A DNA stretch of 39,018 bases, from assembly GCA_031401035.1 (NCBI GenBank), contig JANNRA010000051.1, positions 1 through 39,018 on the forward strand, written 5' to 3'. The notes below the pieces were generated by a model. The model saw nothing but the letters and a program-made list of their open reading frames with translations. It did no database searches and was not told the DNA's origin. This DNA comes from JANNRA01 sp031401035 (GTDB lineage Bacteria > Desulfobacterota > Binatia > HRBIN30 > CADEER01). Both the position numbers and the translations under genes were made by a program. The number at the start of each line of letters is the position of its first letter. Within the stretch, counting starts at the first letter, position 1. Of the stretch, positions 31,301 to 38,741 are shown in pieces.

Positions 31301-33649
31301 GGCCGCCGCTACAATCTCTACGCGCGGCCCTACAATGCCGGCAGCGTCACCAGCGACGTCATCGCCGCCAGCGGCGAGGTCTGGTTCCGCGTCGGCACCG
31401 TGCCCGTGACGCTGGTCGATGCCGACACCGAGCAGGTGCTGACGAATCGCAAGATCATCGCCTACCACAAGCTCGACAACGGCGAGCGCCTGTGGGTCGG
31501 CGAGGGGTACACGGACGCCGGTGGGACGGTGCACTTCGACCTCGCCGGGCTCAGCCAGACCATTGCCACCCAGTTGCCGCCGCCGTCGCGCGCGGCAGAG
31601 CGGGTCTACGTCTTCAAGGCGTACGATCCGTTCGGCAACGGCAAGCGCTACTACAGCGGCCTGGTCGAGCGTGAAGGACCGCTGACGATGCGCGTCGACC
31701 GCGACGTCGAGCAGCCGATCGATTTCACCGCCCCGACCGTCGCCATTCTCGACCCGCAGAGCGGCGCCAGCGTCGACGCCGAGGGCTTCGCCCTGCTTGG
31801 CGCCGCCTCCGACAAGGTGGGCGTCGCCAGCGTCACGGCGACGGTCAGCGATCCGGTCAGGGGCGTTGCCGCCCTGCCGGTCGCATACGTCGCCGCGCAG
31901 GGGCAGTGGACCGCGACGCTGACGGCGGCGATGCTGACCGCCGGCGAGACGGTCACGGTGACCGTCACCGCCACCGACCTGGCGCAGAACCGCGCCACGA
32001 CGACGGCGTCCTACGTCGCCACCGCCGACGCCGCGCCGCCGCAGGTGTCGATCACCGCGCCGACCAACGGCAGCAACGTGCCGCGCTCGGGATTCCTCGC
32101 CGGCGGCACGGCCACCGACGACATCGGCGTGCGCAGCCTCGTCGCCACCGTCGACGACGCGCTGCTCGGCCGCACCGTCACGCAGACGCTCGGCGTCGGC
32201 CAGGACGGCTCGTGGAGCTTCGCGGTGCTGAGTGGCCAGGTGAGCGAGGGCCGCATCGCCACCCTCACCGTCACCGCCACCGACGCCAAGGGCAATCGGG
32301 CCACCGCCAGCGTCTCGCTGCCGGTGGTCGGGGTCGCCTTCCTCGCCCACCACGTCCTCAACCGCATCACCTTCGGCGCCACGCCGGAGGTGCTCGCCGA
32401 GGTGCAGCGCACCGGCATCGACGCCTTCATCGCCCAGCAACTGGCGCCGGCGACGATCAACGACGGCCAGATCGCGGCCCTGCTGACCAGCCCGCCGACC
32501 ACCAAGGCCGAGCTGCAGCGCCAGCAGTTCCTGCGCGCCATCTACAGTCGGCGGCAGTTGCTCGAGGTCCTGACCTGGTTCTGGGACAATCACTTCAACA
32601 CCGACCTCAACAAGCACCAGACGGTCGCCTACGAGGTGGCGGAGAACGCGCTCTTCCGCGCCCGCGCCTTCGGCCGCTTCCGCGACCTGCTCGACGCGAC
32701 GGCGAAGAGCCCGGCGATGCTCATCTACCTCGACAACGCCATGAGCCGCGCCGGCGATCCGAACGAGAACTACGCCCGCGAGCTGATGGAGCTCGGCACG
32801 CTCGGCGTCGACGGCGGCTACACGCAGACCGACGTCGAGCAGGTGGCGCGCGCCTTCACCGGCTGGACGGTGGTGAGCGGGCAGTTCTTCTTCGACCCGA
32901 CCAACCACGACGGCGGCGCCAAGGTGGTCCTCGGGCAGACGCTGCCGGCCGGGCGCGGCATCCAGGACGGCGAGCAGGTGCTCGACATCCTCGCCGCGCA
33001 CCCGTCGACGGCGCGCTTCATCTGCACCAAACTGTCACGCCTGCTGGTCGCGGATCAGCCGCTCGCGAGTCTGGTCGACCGCTGCGCCGCTGAATACCTG
33101 GCGCAAGACGGCAGCATCGCCGCGGTGGTGCAGATCCTCCTGCGCTCGCCTGAGTTCGCCGCGCCGGAGGCCTTCCGCGCCAAGGTGCGCACGCCGTTCG
33201 AGATGGCGGTCTTCTGGCCGCGCACGCTCGGCGCCACGACCGACGCCAGCGGCCTGCACGCGGCGACCAGCGACATGGGCATGCGCATCTTCGAGAATCC
33301 GGTCCCGACCGGCTGGTCGGAGACCGGCGATGACTGGATCAACTCCAACCTGCTGCTGCAGCGCATCCGCCACGCCAACCGGCTGGTGCGCAATCAGATC
33401 CCCGGCACCAGCGTCGACCTGCGCGCCTACTTCACGCGCAACTTCCAGGTCACGGCCGACGGCATCGTCGGCTTCCTCCTGCAGCAGCTGTTCTACGGCG
33501 AGTTCACCCAGCTCGAATACGACACCGCGGTGGGCGTGCTGACCGACGACGGCGCGCGCCCGTTCTTCATCAACCAGCCCGACGCCGAGGCGCGCCTGCA
33601 GCAGATGGTCGGCACCGTCCTCGGCTACCCCGGCGGCCAGTACCAGTGA
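28325..33649 (+). CDS. Giant exported protein: six tandem repeat pairs, two Ig-like domains, DUF1800 domain
   Basis: The ATG at 28325 gives 1774 aa; the 266-nt gap before it shows only a small GCGTC/GACGC hairpin and an AGGAG about 15 nt upstream. The signal peptide (about 15-45) carries a threefold 5-residue repeat. Residues about 56-1130 are twelve carboxypeptidase-regulatory-like beta-sandwich repeats of about 90 aa, alternating type A (ending near YNGG...FRVGT) and type B (ending near WDGS...FVVGNAP). Two Ig-like domains follow (about 1137-1235, 1238-1335). The DUF1800 domain (about 1338-1774) has NENYARELMELGTLG and AFTGW. DUF1800 proteins are usually encoded next to DUF1501 proteins, as here (43 nt downstream); the function of the pair is not established. 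Export to the surface or medium is inferred. Confidence 0.9.
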   Translation: MHDGREQQGTSHISGAWLAAVALAALVAVPGLAVPGLAVPALAVTTATPVSTVDYVTVEVVDAFTGQPRAQLPIQAKRRNGDVFTWVASATTDAAGKATMRLVGVSSGVRFAIFTTPYNGGSARSADVTAPGAFRFPVGRMPVRVVAGGSETPLTATKVSLKQKLSDGTVKGIGSGTTDAQGMIRFDPVGLGSGGVFVLEALSPWDGSTQRSNEIRDAGGVTFVVGNAPLHVTFVDAVSNAPLATQLVDAYERLADGTLKWSRQRTTSSSGRATFDLAGLGSGRIYVLRAKPYNGLTTDSEDLRAAGEFFFRAGALKVKVVAGGTNKPLVATRVDAYERRPDGTQTFVKGANTDAAGIIRFDLPGLGGGLLGLGTGRVFVLRAKSATDGTTKYGNEITQGGEMTFVVGNAPLRATVVDAISGAPMVGLSVVAVERLADGGTKEIAWRTTDAAGKAVWDLTGLGSGRTYFLSCWPFGTGKANGPTLSAPGDVTFKVGLLQVTVVNGVDGTPLASSDVAALEKLADGKTKWIAGGKTDARGVIRFDLPGIGAGKTYVLETKSPWDGSSKRSDDVIANGQLTFAVGRAPLRVRVTNGLSGDALAGLNVTASRRNGTRLDWVAQRTTGADGRVVFDLDGLGAGAVFVLSATPYNGGTVYSDDLREAGTVEFKVGTVELTVLHGADSAPIAGAKVTALSKNAEGGWTWVKQGTADERGVIRFDLPGLGRGTTYVFEAKSLSDGSTKRSPEITTLGQHIFKVGNAPLLVTLQNGVSGETLAGITITANEQLASGESRWTASRVTDSAGRASFDLDGLGSGRTYVLYANVYNGGTSWSRAITQTGPFVFRVGTLQVQAVNGASGAPLAAYKISVYELLASGEERWAASGTTDAAGVIRFDVRFDLPGLSAGRVYRLKAKSTIDEGYKTSPDITAEGLVTFVVGNAPLRVAVVNGVTGTPLPNIKVTAREVFADGTTSWVRERQADAGGVVLFDLDGLGSGRRYNLYARPYNAGSVTSDVIAASGEVWFRVGTVPVTLVDADTEQVLTNRKIIAYHKLDNGERLWVGEGYTDAGGTVHFDLAGLSQTIATQLPPPSRAAERVYVFKAYDPFGNGKRYYSGLVEREGPLTMRVDRDVEQPIDFTAPTVAILDPQSGASVDAEGFALLGAASDKVGVASVTATVSDPVRGVAALPVAYVAAQGQWTATLTAAMLTAGETVTVTVTATDLAQNRATTTASYVATADAAPPQVSITAPTNGSNVPRSGFLAGGTATDDIGVRSLVATVDDALLGRTVTQTLGVGQDGSWSFAVLSGQVSEGRIATLTVTATDAKGNRATASVSLPVVGVAFLAHHVLNRITFGATPEVLAEVQRTGIDAFIAQQLAPATINDGQIAALLTSPPTTKAELQRQQFLRAIYSRRQLLEVLTWFWDNHFNTDLNKHQTVAYEVAENALFRARAFGRFRDLLDATAKSPAMLIYLDNAMSRAGDPNENYARELMELGTLGVDGGYTQTDVEQVARAFTGWTVVSGQFFFDPTNHDGGAKVVLGQTLPAGRGIQDGEQVLDILAAHPSTARFICTKLSRLLVADQPLASLVDRCAAEYLAQDGSIAAVVQILLRSPEFAAPEAFRAKVRTPFEMAVFWPRTLGATTDASGLHAATSDMGMRIFENPVPTGWSETGDDWINSNLLLQRIRHANRLVRNQIPGTSVDLRAYFTRNFQVTADGIVGFLLQQLFYGEFTQLEYDTAVGVLTDDGARPFFINQPDAEARLQQMVGTVLGYPGGQYQ
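28406..28450 (+). repeat. 15-bp triplet repeat inside a signal peptide
   Basis: Three head-to-tail 15-bp units (28406-28420, 28421-28435, 28436-28450) encode AVPGL, AVPGL, AVPAL in the hydrophobic core of the signal peptide. The first two units are identical and the third differs near its 3' end. The period is a multiple of three, so slippage would lengthen or shorten the signal peptide without breaking the frame. Confidence 0.9.
28490..31720 (+). repeat. Six tandem A-B domain pairs
   Basis: The repeat pairs start at about 28490, 29012, 29558, 30083, 30605 and 31142, a period of 522-546 bp, with the last pair slightly longer. Within each pair the first domain ends in a YNGG-type motif and the second in a DGS-type motif followed by FVVGNAP. 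The alternation shows that growth occurred by duplication of pairs rather than of single domains. The second B domain has a small insert (GGLLGLGT). Confidence 0.85.
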
Positions 33650-33692
33650 GCGCCCGCGCGCGGAACGAGACCCAGCCAAGATCGAGGCCCAG

Positions 33693-34964
33693 ATGATCAA
33701 ACGACGCGACTTTCTCCGCACCCTCGCCGCGGCGGGCGCCAGTACGGCGGCCTTCGCCTTCACCAACCCGCTGCGCCCGCGCATGGCCTTCGCGCAGACC
33801 AGCAGCGGCAGGACGCTGGTGGTGGTCTTCCAGCGCGGCGGCTGCGACGGCGTCAATACCGTCATCCCGTATGGCGATCCTGCCTACTACGCCCTGCGCC
33901 CGACCATCGCCGTGCCGCCGCCCAACGCCGCCGATCCCGCCGCGGCGCTGGCATTGAACGGATTCGGGGCGCCGAGCGGACTGTTCGGCCTGCACCCGGG
34001 GCTCAGCCCGCTGATGCGCCTCTGGGGCGACGGTCGCCTGGCGGTGCTGCCGGCGACGCACTACCCGAACGGCTCGCAGTCGCACTTCGACGGGCAGGAG
34101 AATCTCGAGAGCGGCGCCGACAGCGCGACGCTGGACGGCTGGCTCAACCGCCACCTCGTCACCCTGCCGCGTCCCGCCGCCCTGCGCGCCGTCGGCTTCG
34201 GCGATGAACTGCCGCACGCGCTGCGCGGCGCGCAGGTGGTGTCGGCGTTCAACGACATCGCCAACTTCCGCCTCGGCCTCGCCGCCGACCAGGAGCAGGC
34301 GCTGCTCACCGACCTCAACCGCGTCTACAGCCAGGCGACCAACGACGGCCGCGCCTACCGCTCGCTGGTGCTGGCGCACGGCCGCGCCGTGGTCAACGAC
34401 CTGGCGGTGCTGAGCGGTATCGACACCACCACCTACCAGCCGGCCAACGGTGCCGCCTATCCGAACTCGAGCTACGGCCGCCAGTTGCGCCAGATCGCGC
34501 AACTCATCAAGGAGGACGTCGGTCTCGAGGTGGCGTCGCTCAGCACCGGCGGCTGGGACACGCATTCGAACCAGGGCGCCGGCGAGGTGGCCGGCCAGCA
34601 GGCGCGCCGCCACCAGGACTTCGCCGCCGGCATCGCGGCGCTGTACACCGACCTCGGGACGCGCATGGCCGAGGTGACCATCGTCACCATGACCGAGTTC
34701 GGCCGCAGCTCGGCCGAGAATGGCAGCATGGGGACCGATCACGGCCATGCCGCGGCGTGGTTCGTCGCCGGCGGCGCCGTGCGCGGCGGGGTGTACGGGG
34801 CATGGCCGGGCCTGGCCGACGCGCAGCTGCTGCGCGGTCGCTACCTCGATCACAGCATCGATTTCCGCGACGTCATGGGCGACGTCCTGACGGCGCACCT
34901 CGGCAATCCCGACATCTCCACAGTGCTGCCCGGGCATTCCTACCGACCGATCGGCATCGTCTAG
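33693..34964 (+). CDS. DUF1501 family protein, Tat-exported
   Basis: The 423-aa product begins with a Tat signal, MIKRRDFLRTLAAAG (KRRDFL motif), with a likely cleavage after PRMAFAQ. The DUF1501 body has LVVVFQRGGCDGVNTVIPY, the LHPGLSPLMRLWGDGRLAVLP segment, SQSHFDGQ, GGWDTHSNQ, VTMTEFGR, and MGTDHGHAAAWFVAGGAVRGG, whose His/Asp residues suggest metal binding in this alkaline-phosphatase-like superfamily. GAGG lies about 8 nt before the ATG. It follows the DUF1800 gene by 43 nt and is probably co-transcribed. The pairing is widespread in Planctomycetes and Proteobacteria; its biochemical function is not known to me. Tat export implies folding, perhaps with a cofactor, before transport. Confidence 0.92.
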   Translation: MIKRRDFLRTLAAAGASTAAFAFTNPLRPRMAFAQTSSGRTLVVVFQRGGCDGVNTVIPYGDPAYYALRPTIAVPPPNAADPAAALALNGFGAPSGLFGLHPGLSPLMRLWGDGRLAVLPATHYPNGSQSHFDGQENLESGADSATLDGWLNRHLVTLPRPAALRAVGFGDELPHALRGAQVVSAFNDIANFRLGLAADQEQALLTDLNRVYSQATNDGRAYRSLVLAHGRAVVNDLAVLSGIDTTTYQPANGAAYPNSSYGRQLRQIAQLIKEDVGLEVASLSTGGWDTHSNQGAGEVAGQQARRHQDFAAGIAALYTDLGTRMAEVTIVTMTEFGRSSAENGSMGTDHGHAAAWFVAGGAVRGGVYGAWPGLADAQLLRGRYLDHSIDFRDVMGDVLTAHLGNPDISTVLPGHSYRPIGIV

Positions 34965-34965
34965 G

Positions 34966-34984
34966 GCGGAGGGCGCGGCTCCGC
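34966..34984 (+). terminator. Small hairpin after the DUF1501 gene
   Basis: GCGGAG (34966-34971) pairs with CTCCGC (34979-34984) around a 7-nt loop, directly after the TAG stop, and TTGGCTTGTC follows. It is weak, with no real T-run, but well placed for a transcript end. Confidence 0.4.
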
Positions 34985-35024
34985 TTGGCTTGTCGGACCG
35001 CCCCACGGCCGGCACACTCCGGGC

Positions 35025-35567
35025 ATGGCCGATCACCCGCATCACCCCGACCACTTCTCGCGGCGCGTGCCCGACGGCGACAACCGCGAGCGCCTGGTCT
35101 GCAATTCCTGCGGCTTCATCAGTTACGAGAACCCGAAGGTCGTCGTCGGCGCGGTCTGCACCTGGGGCGAGCGCATCCTGCTCTGCAAGCGGGCGATCAT
35201 GCCGAGGCGCGGCTACTGGACGCTGCCGGCCGGCTTTCTTGAGGCGTACGAGGCGACGACGGTGGGGGCGGCGCGCGAGGCCTACGAAGAAGCTTACGCG
35301 CGTATCGAGATCGATGCGCTGTTGGCGGTGTACAATATTCCGCGCATCAGCCAGGTGCAGGTGATCTACCGGGCTCGGCTGCTCGGCGACGACGTCGCCG
35401 CCGGGCCGGAGAGCGAGGCGGTCGGCCTCTTCACCTGGGACGAGATCCCCTGGGACGACCTCGCCTTTCCGAGCGTCCGCTGGGCGCTGCACCACTTCCG
35501 CGAGGTGCGCGGCGAGGCCCAGTTCGCGGCGCGGACGAATCCCCGCGGCGAGCACGGGGAGTATTGA
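35025..35567 (+). CDS. Nudix hydrolase with an N-terminal Cys-pair motif
   Basis: The 180-aa product starts with a short segment carrying CNSCGFISYENPK, the half zinc-ribbon typical of one Nudix subgroup. The Nudix box spans GFLEAYEATTVGAAREAYEEA (about residues 70-90): Gly, the first Glu and the REAYEE metal-binding Glu residues are present, while the Gly usual near the end of the box is Tyr. Nudix enzymes cleave nucleoside diphosphates linked to another moiety, such as ADP-ribose, NADH or diadenosine polyphosphates; this subgroup is often annotated as ADP-ribose pyrophosphatase, but specificity is not visible. No strong ribosome-binding site is seen before the ATG at 35025. It is convergent with the next gene across a 34-nt gap. 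Confidence 0.9.
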   Translation: MADHPHHPDHFSRRVPDGDNRERLVCNSCGFISYENPKVVVGAVCTWGERILLCKRAIMPRRGYWTLPAGFLEAYEATTVGAAREAYEEAYARIEIDALLAVYNIPRISQVQVIYRARLLGDDVAAGPESEAVGLFTWDEIPWDDLAFPSVRWALHHFREVRGEAQFAARTNPRGEHGEY

Positions 35568-35601
35568 GCGGCGCGGAGCGTCAGGGCTGGGGCGCCGGCG
35601 A

Positions 35602-37833
35602 TCAGCAGCCGTTCAGCGCCGCGTTGACGGCGGCGATCAGCTCGGCGATCGAGACGCTGCCGTCGCCGTTGCGATCGAATGCCGGACAGGTGCTGGCCGG
35701 GGCGTTGCCGAGGGCGATGTTGACGCCGACGATGAGCTCGTTGACCGCGACTTCCCCGTCGCCGCTGCAATCGCCGGGGCAGGGGGCGATGCTGGACGTG
35801 GCGGTCGCCGTGGGTTCAGTCGACGGCGTCGCGGTGGCGGTGTCGGAAGGAGTCGCGGTGTCGGTGGCGGTGGGCGCCGGCGAATCGGTCGGGCTGGCCG
35901 TCGTGGTGGCCGAGGGGCTCGGCGTCGGCGTGACGGTGGCGGTGTCGAAGGCCGTCGGCGTCGCCGTCGCCGACGGCGTGACGGTGGCGCTCGAGGTCGG
36001 GCTGGCGGTGGGCGGGGTTCCGGTGGCGGTCGCCGTCGGCGTCGGCGGCTCGGTACAGACCGGCACCGGCTCGTGGCGGCAGCCGACGGCGGGAAGGCAG
36101 GAGTCGGTGCTGCAGACCAGGCCGTCGTCGCAGTCCTCCACCTGACAGAAGAGCGAGCAGGCGAGCCGGCAGCTCATCGGCGGGCCGGCGACCGGGTCGC
36201 AGGTTTCGGGGAACTCCACCTGACCGTTGCCGCAGGTCGGGCACGGGGCCAGGCAGGGCGGCGTCGTTGGTCCCCCGGTCGGGCAGGTCGTCAGCGGCAG
36301 CACGGTGGCTGCCGGTGCGATGACGCTGCCAGCCAGCACCGGTGAGACGCCGAGGCGATGCAGCAGGCGATTGCGGCCGTTGGTGCCGCTGGGGACGGTG
36401 CGCGTGGCGGTGAGCCCGCCCTGGATGCGCAAGACGTTGCGGGCGGTGAGGTTGTGCTCGCCGGCGCCGGGTCCAGAGGCGTCGAGCACCGTGCCGCTGG
36501 CGACGGTGACGTTGCAGCCGACGAAGTCGGTCAGGCCTCCCTGGCCGCAGCCGTTCTCCGGGCTGCAACTCGCGGCGGTGGTGACGTCGACAAGGCCGGC
36601 GAGGGTCAGCGCGGCGCTGCCGCGCTGGGCGGCGCGGACGCCGATATCGCCGCCCATCGCGCCGCGGCGCTGTCCACTCGCATCGAGCACCGCGGCGACG
36701 CTCGCCTGGCGGCCGGCGGTGATCTCGATCTGGCCGCCGGCATCGCCGCCGCTGACGTCGAGGCGTGCGCCATCGAGCGGGTTGGCTTTGCTGGCGTCCC
36801 GCACCGATGCGTCGAGGCCTGCGTCGATACAGATGTCGCCGCCGCAGGTCTCGCCGTCCGGACCGCGCGCCTCGATCAACCCGGCCACCTCGATGTTGGC
36901 GAGACCGAGCAGCGACACTAGGCCGCCGCCGCCGTCGGGGGAGGCTCCGTTGGCGACGATCTCCGCCTGTGCGTCGACCGTGAGCAGGCCGGCCTCGCCG
37001 TCGAGGCAGATCAGGCCGCCGCAGCCGCCGGTCATGAACTCGCCGGCCGCCCCGTTGGCTTCGATGCGGCCGCGGACGATGACGCCGTTGCCGCCGGTGA
37101 TGTCGACGCAGCCGCCGCTGCCGGCGTCACCGCCGCCGGAGGCGTTGGCACCCTCCATGCGGACGCGGCCGCCGGCGCGCAACTCGAGGAAGCCGCCATC
37201 GAGGCCGTCGACCAGCAGGTCGCTGAGCTGATCGATGTTACCGCCGGCGGTGAGGTTGATCTCGCCGCCACCGTCGGAATCGAGGCCGCCGCGCGCCCTG
37301 AGGCTGCTGGCGGTGGTGGCGGTGATGCTGCCGGCGGCGGTGATGTCGATCAGGCCGCCGGCCGCGCGGATATTGCTGCCGTTGGACGACAGCAGGCCAA
37401 ACACCAGGGCGTCGCCACCGGCGCGGATGATGATGTCGCCGCCGCTCAGATTGCCGGAGGCATCGATGCGGCCACGCTCCTTGATCTCGAAGGCGCCAGT
37501 CGTCTCGATCTGCACCAGTCCGCCGCGCCCGGCGGCGGCTGAGCCGATGGCGTCGATCAGGCCCGTCGGGCCGATGGTGAAGCGGGCCGCGCGCAGGGTC
37601 GCGGCGCGCGACCCGACATTCAGGCGGCCGCTGAGGGTGACGTTGCGGGCGCCGAAGTCGAAGGTGCAGCCGCCGATGTCGACCAGATACGTGCCGGTGA
37701 TGGTGCACGTGACCGCTCCGCAGCCCGGTTCGGCGGCGATGATCGCTGCGGCGTTGCAGACGGCCCCGGCCGCAGCGGGGGCGGCGAGCACCAGGGCGAC
37801 GAGCAGGTAGGCGGGCGGGCGGACGGAGCACAT
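35602..37833 (-). CDS. Exported beta-helix-like protein with Cys-rich region, Thr/Pro linker and dockerin-like tail
   Basis: The ATG at 37833 gives 743 aa with a signal peptide (YLLVALVLAAPAAAGAVC). Residues about 50-480 are Gly-rich, regular strands (GGDIIIRAGG, GGGEINLTAGG, GGLVSLLG, GGQIEITAG) of the kind found in filamentous-haemagglutinin or other beta-helix proteins. A Cys-rich segment follows (CPTCGNGQVEFPETCDP to DCDDGLVCSTDSC), like those common in myxobacterial and Binatota surface proteins. Then come a Thr/Pro/Ser linker and a C-terminal pair of calcium-loop motifs (DCSGDGEVAVNEL and DRNGDGSVSIAEL), the dockerin-like arrangement, bounded by Cys residues and ending NGC. A surface-attached structural or binding role is inferred. 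It is divergent from the next gene. Confidence 0.88.
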   Translation of the reverse strand: MCSVRPPAYLLVALVLAAPAAAGAVCNAAAIIAAEPGCGAVTCTITGTYLVDIGGCTFDFGARNVTLSGRLNVGSRAATLRAARFTIGPTGLIDAIGSAAAGRGGLVQIETTGAFEIKERGRIDASGNLSGGDIIIRAGGDALVFGLLSSNGSNIRAAGGLIDITAAGSITATTASSLRARGGLDSDGGGEINLTAGGNIDQLSDLLVDGLDGGFLELRAGGRVRMEGANASGGGDAGSGGCVDITGGNGVIVRGRIEANGAAGEFMTGGCGGLICLDGEAGLLTVDAQAEIVANGASPDGGGGLVSLLGLANIEVAGLIEARGPDGETCGGDICIDAGLDASVRDASKANPLDGARLDVSGGDAGGQIEITAGRQASVAAVLDASGQRRGAMGGDIGVRAAQRGSAALTLAGLVDVTTAASCSPENGCGQGGLTDFVGCNVTVASGTVLDASGPGAGEHNLTARNVLRIQGGLTATRTVPSGTNGRNRLLHRLGVSPVLAGSVIAPAATVLPLTTCPTGGPTTPPCLAPCPTCGNGQVEFPETCDPVAGPPMSCRLACSLFCQVEDCDDGLVCSTDSCLPAVGCRHEPVPVCTEPPTPTATATGTPPTASPTSSATVTPSATATPTAFDTATVTPTPSPSATTTASPTDSPAPTATDTATPSDTATATPSTEPTATATSSIAPCPGDCSGDGEVAVNELIVGVNIALGNAPASTCPAFDRNGDGSVSIAELIAAVNAALNGC

Positions 37834-37925
37834 GCGACGATCACCGTAGACATATCGCCTGCGCACCGCGAACGCACCCGAAATTTGTCGGCACCGTCGG
37901 TCCAGAGGCGCTTGCATTTGCGGCG

Positions 37926-38333
37926 GTGAGCGGTGAGGATTCGCGGCGACGGTTCTTACGCATGGTTTCCCGCGTCATCGGCATGGTGCTCGGCGTCGGC
38001 GCGGTCGGCGCGCTGGTGGGAGCGCTGATGTTCGGCCTCCAGCCGGAGGCCCAGGAGCCCGTGCCGGCGGCAGACGACGTCTCGGCCAGCGAGCTGCAGA
38101 TGTACATCGACGTGTACGCAGAATTGCAGGGGGACCACGCCGTGACGCTCGATCAGGCGTTGGCCAGACGGAGCATGCCGCTGAGCGAGTTCCGCGCCAT
38201 CGAGCGCCGCGTCCAGAAGCAGGAACGCCTGGTGCGCAAGGTGCGCGAGGCGTTGCTGGCGCAGGCGAAGGCGCGCGGCGAGCAGTTGCCGGCGGTGGCC
38301 GTGAAGCCGGTGCCGGCGGCGCCGGCACGATGA
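37926..38333 (+). CDS. Small membrane-anchored protein with a helical tail, unknown function
   Basis: The GTG start at 37926 gives 135 aa. An Arg-rich N-terminus (SRRRFLRMVSR) precedes one hydrophobic helix (about 16-37). The remainder is strongly helical with charged heptad-like stretches (RAIERRVQKQERLVRKVREALLAQ split over about 85-115) and a Pro/Ala tail. The N-terminus looks slightly like a Tat signal, but no cleavage site is evident, so an anchored topology with the coiled segment in the periplasm is preferred. No family was recognised. It is transcribed away from the beta-helix gene across a 92-nt gap that must hold both promoters. Confidence 0.65.
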   Translation: MSGEDSRRRFLRMVSRVIGMVLGVGAVGALVGALMFGLQPEAQEPVPAADDVSASELQMYIDVYAELQGDHAVTLDQALARRSMPLSEFRAIERRVQKQERLVRKVREALLAQAKARGEQLPAVAVKPVPAAPAR

Positions 38334-38469
38334 ATGGTGGGCGCGGCTGCCGCCGCACCGCAGCCATGACAGCGCGGCTGCCGCCGTGCCCTGCATGGCT
38401 TGCACTGCACGAACCCGCATGACAGCTTCGCCGCTACCCGGCTCCAGCCGGGCAGTCGAGGAGGACGCG
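38334..38469 (+). repeat. Intergenic direct repeat and hairpin
   Basis: A 15-bp direct repeat (GCGCGGCTGCCGCCG) lies at 38341-38355 and 38372-38386. A perfect 7-bp hairpin (CCCGGCT at 38437-38443, AGCCGGG at 38446-38452) ends a few bases before the GAGGAGG ribosome-binding site of the next gene, close enough to influence its access. Confidence 0.55.
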
Positions 38470-38730
38470 ATGGCAGACGAGCACCAGGACGACGGTCCGA
38501 TCGACGCCCAGGAGGTTTTGCAGACGCTCGAGGACGTGCGGAGCCGGCTGCGGACGACGATATGGGCGTTGCACGGCATGCACCAGGACGTCTCCGCGCT
38601 CACCGTCGACGACCTCACCGACCTCGAGCACCTGCTCACCGAGACGCTCGACCACCTGCTGTCGCCAGCCTATGAGGCGGTCAGCCAGATGATCGGTGCC
38701 ACCTCCGGCGGCGCCGTCACGACGCACTGA
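38470..38730 (+). CDS. Small acidic helical protein, unknown function
   Basis: The ATG at 38470 with GAGGAGG about 10 nt upstream gives 86 aa; the frame is open further 5' without supporting signals. It is acidic at the N-terminus (ADEHQDDGPIDAQE) and predicted helical throughout (VLQTLEDVRSRLRTT, LTDLEHLLTETLDHLL), with no membrane segment or signal peptide, so probably a cytoplasmic small helical bundle. No family was recognised. It is 11 nt ahead of the next gene, so they are likely co-transcribed. Confidence 0.65.
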   Translation: MADEHQDDGPIDAQEVLQTLEDVRSRLRTTIWALHGMHQDVSALTVDDLTDLEHLLTETLDHLLSPAYEAVSQMIGATSGGAVTTH

Positions 38731-38741
38731 GGCGGGCGGCC

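Noticed and set aside
37926..38000. Tat signal peptide on the small membrane protein
   Set aside because: SRRRFLRMV resembles the motif, but no cleavage site is seen and the rest of the protein is a simple helical tail; a membrane anchor explains it better.
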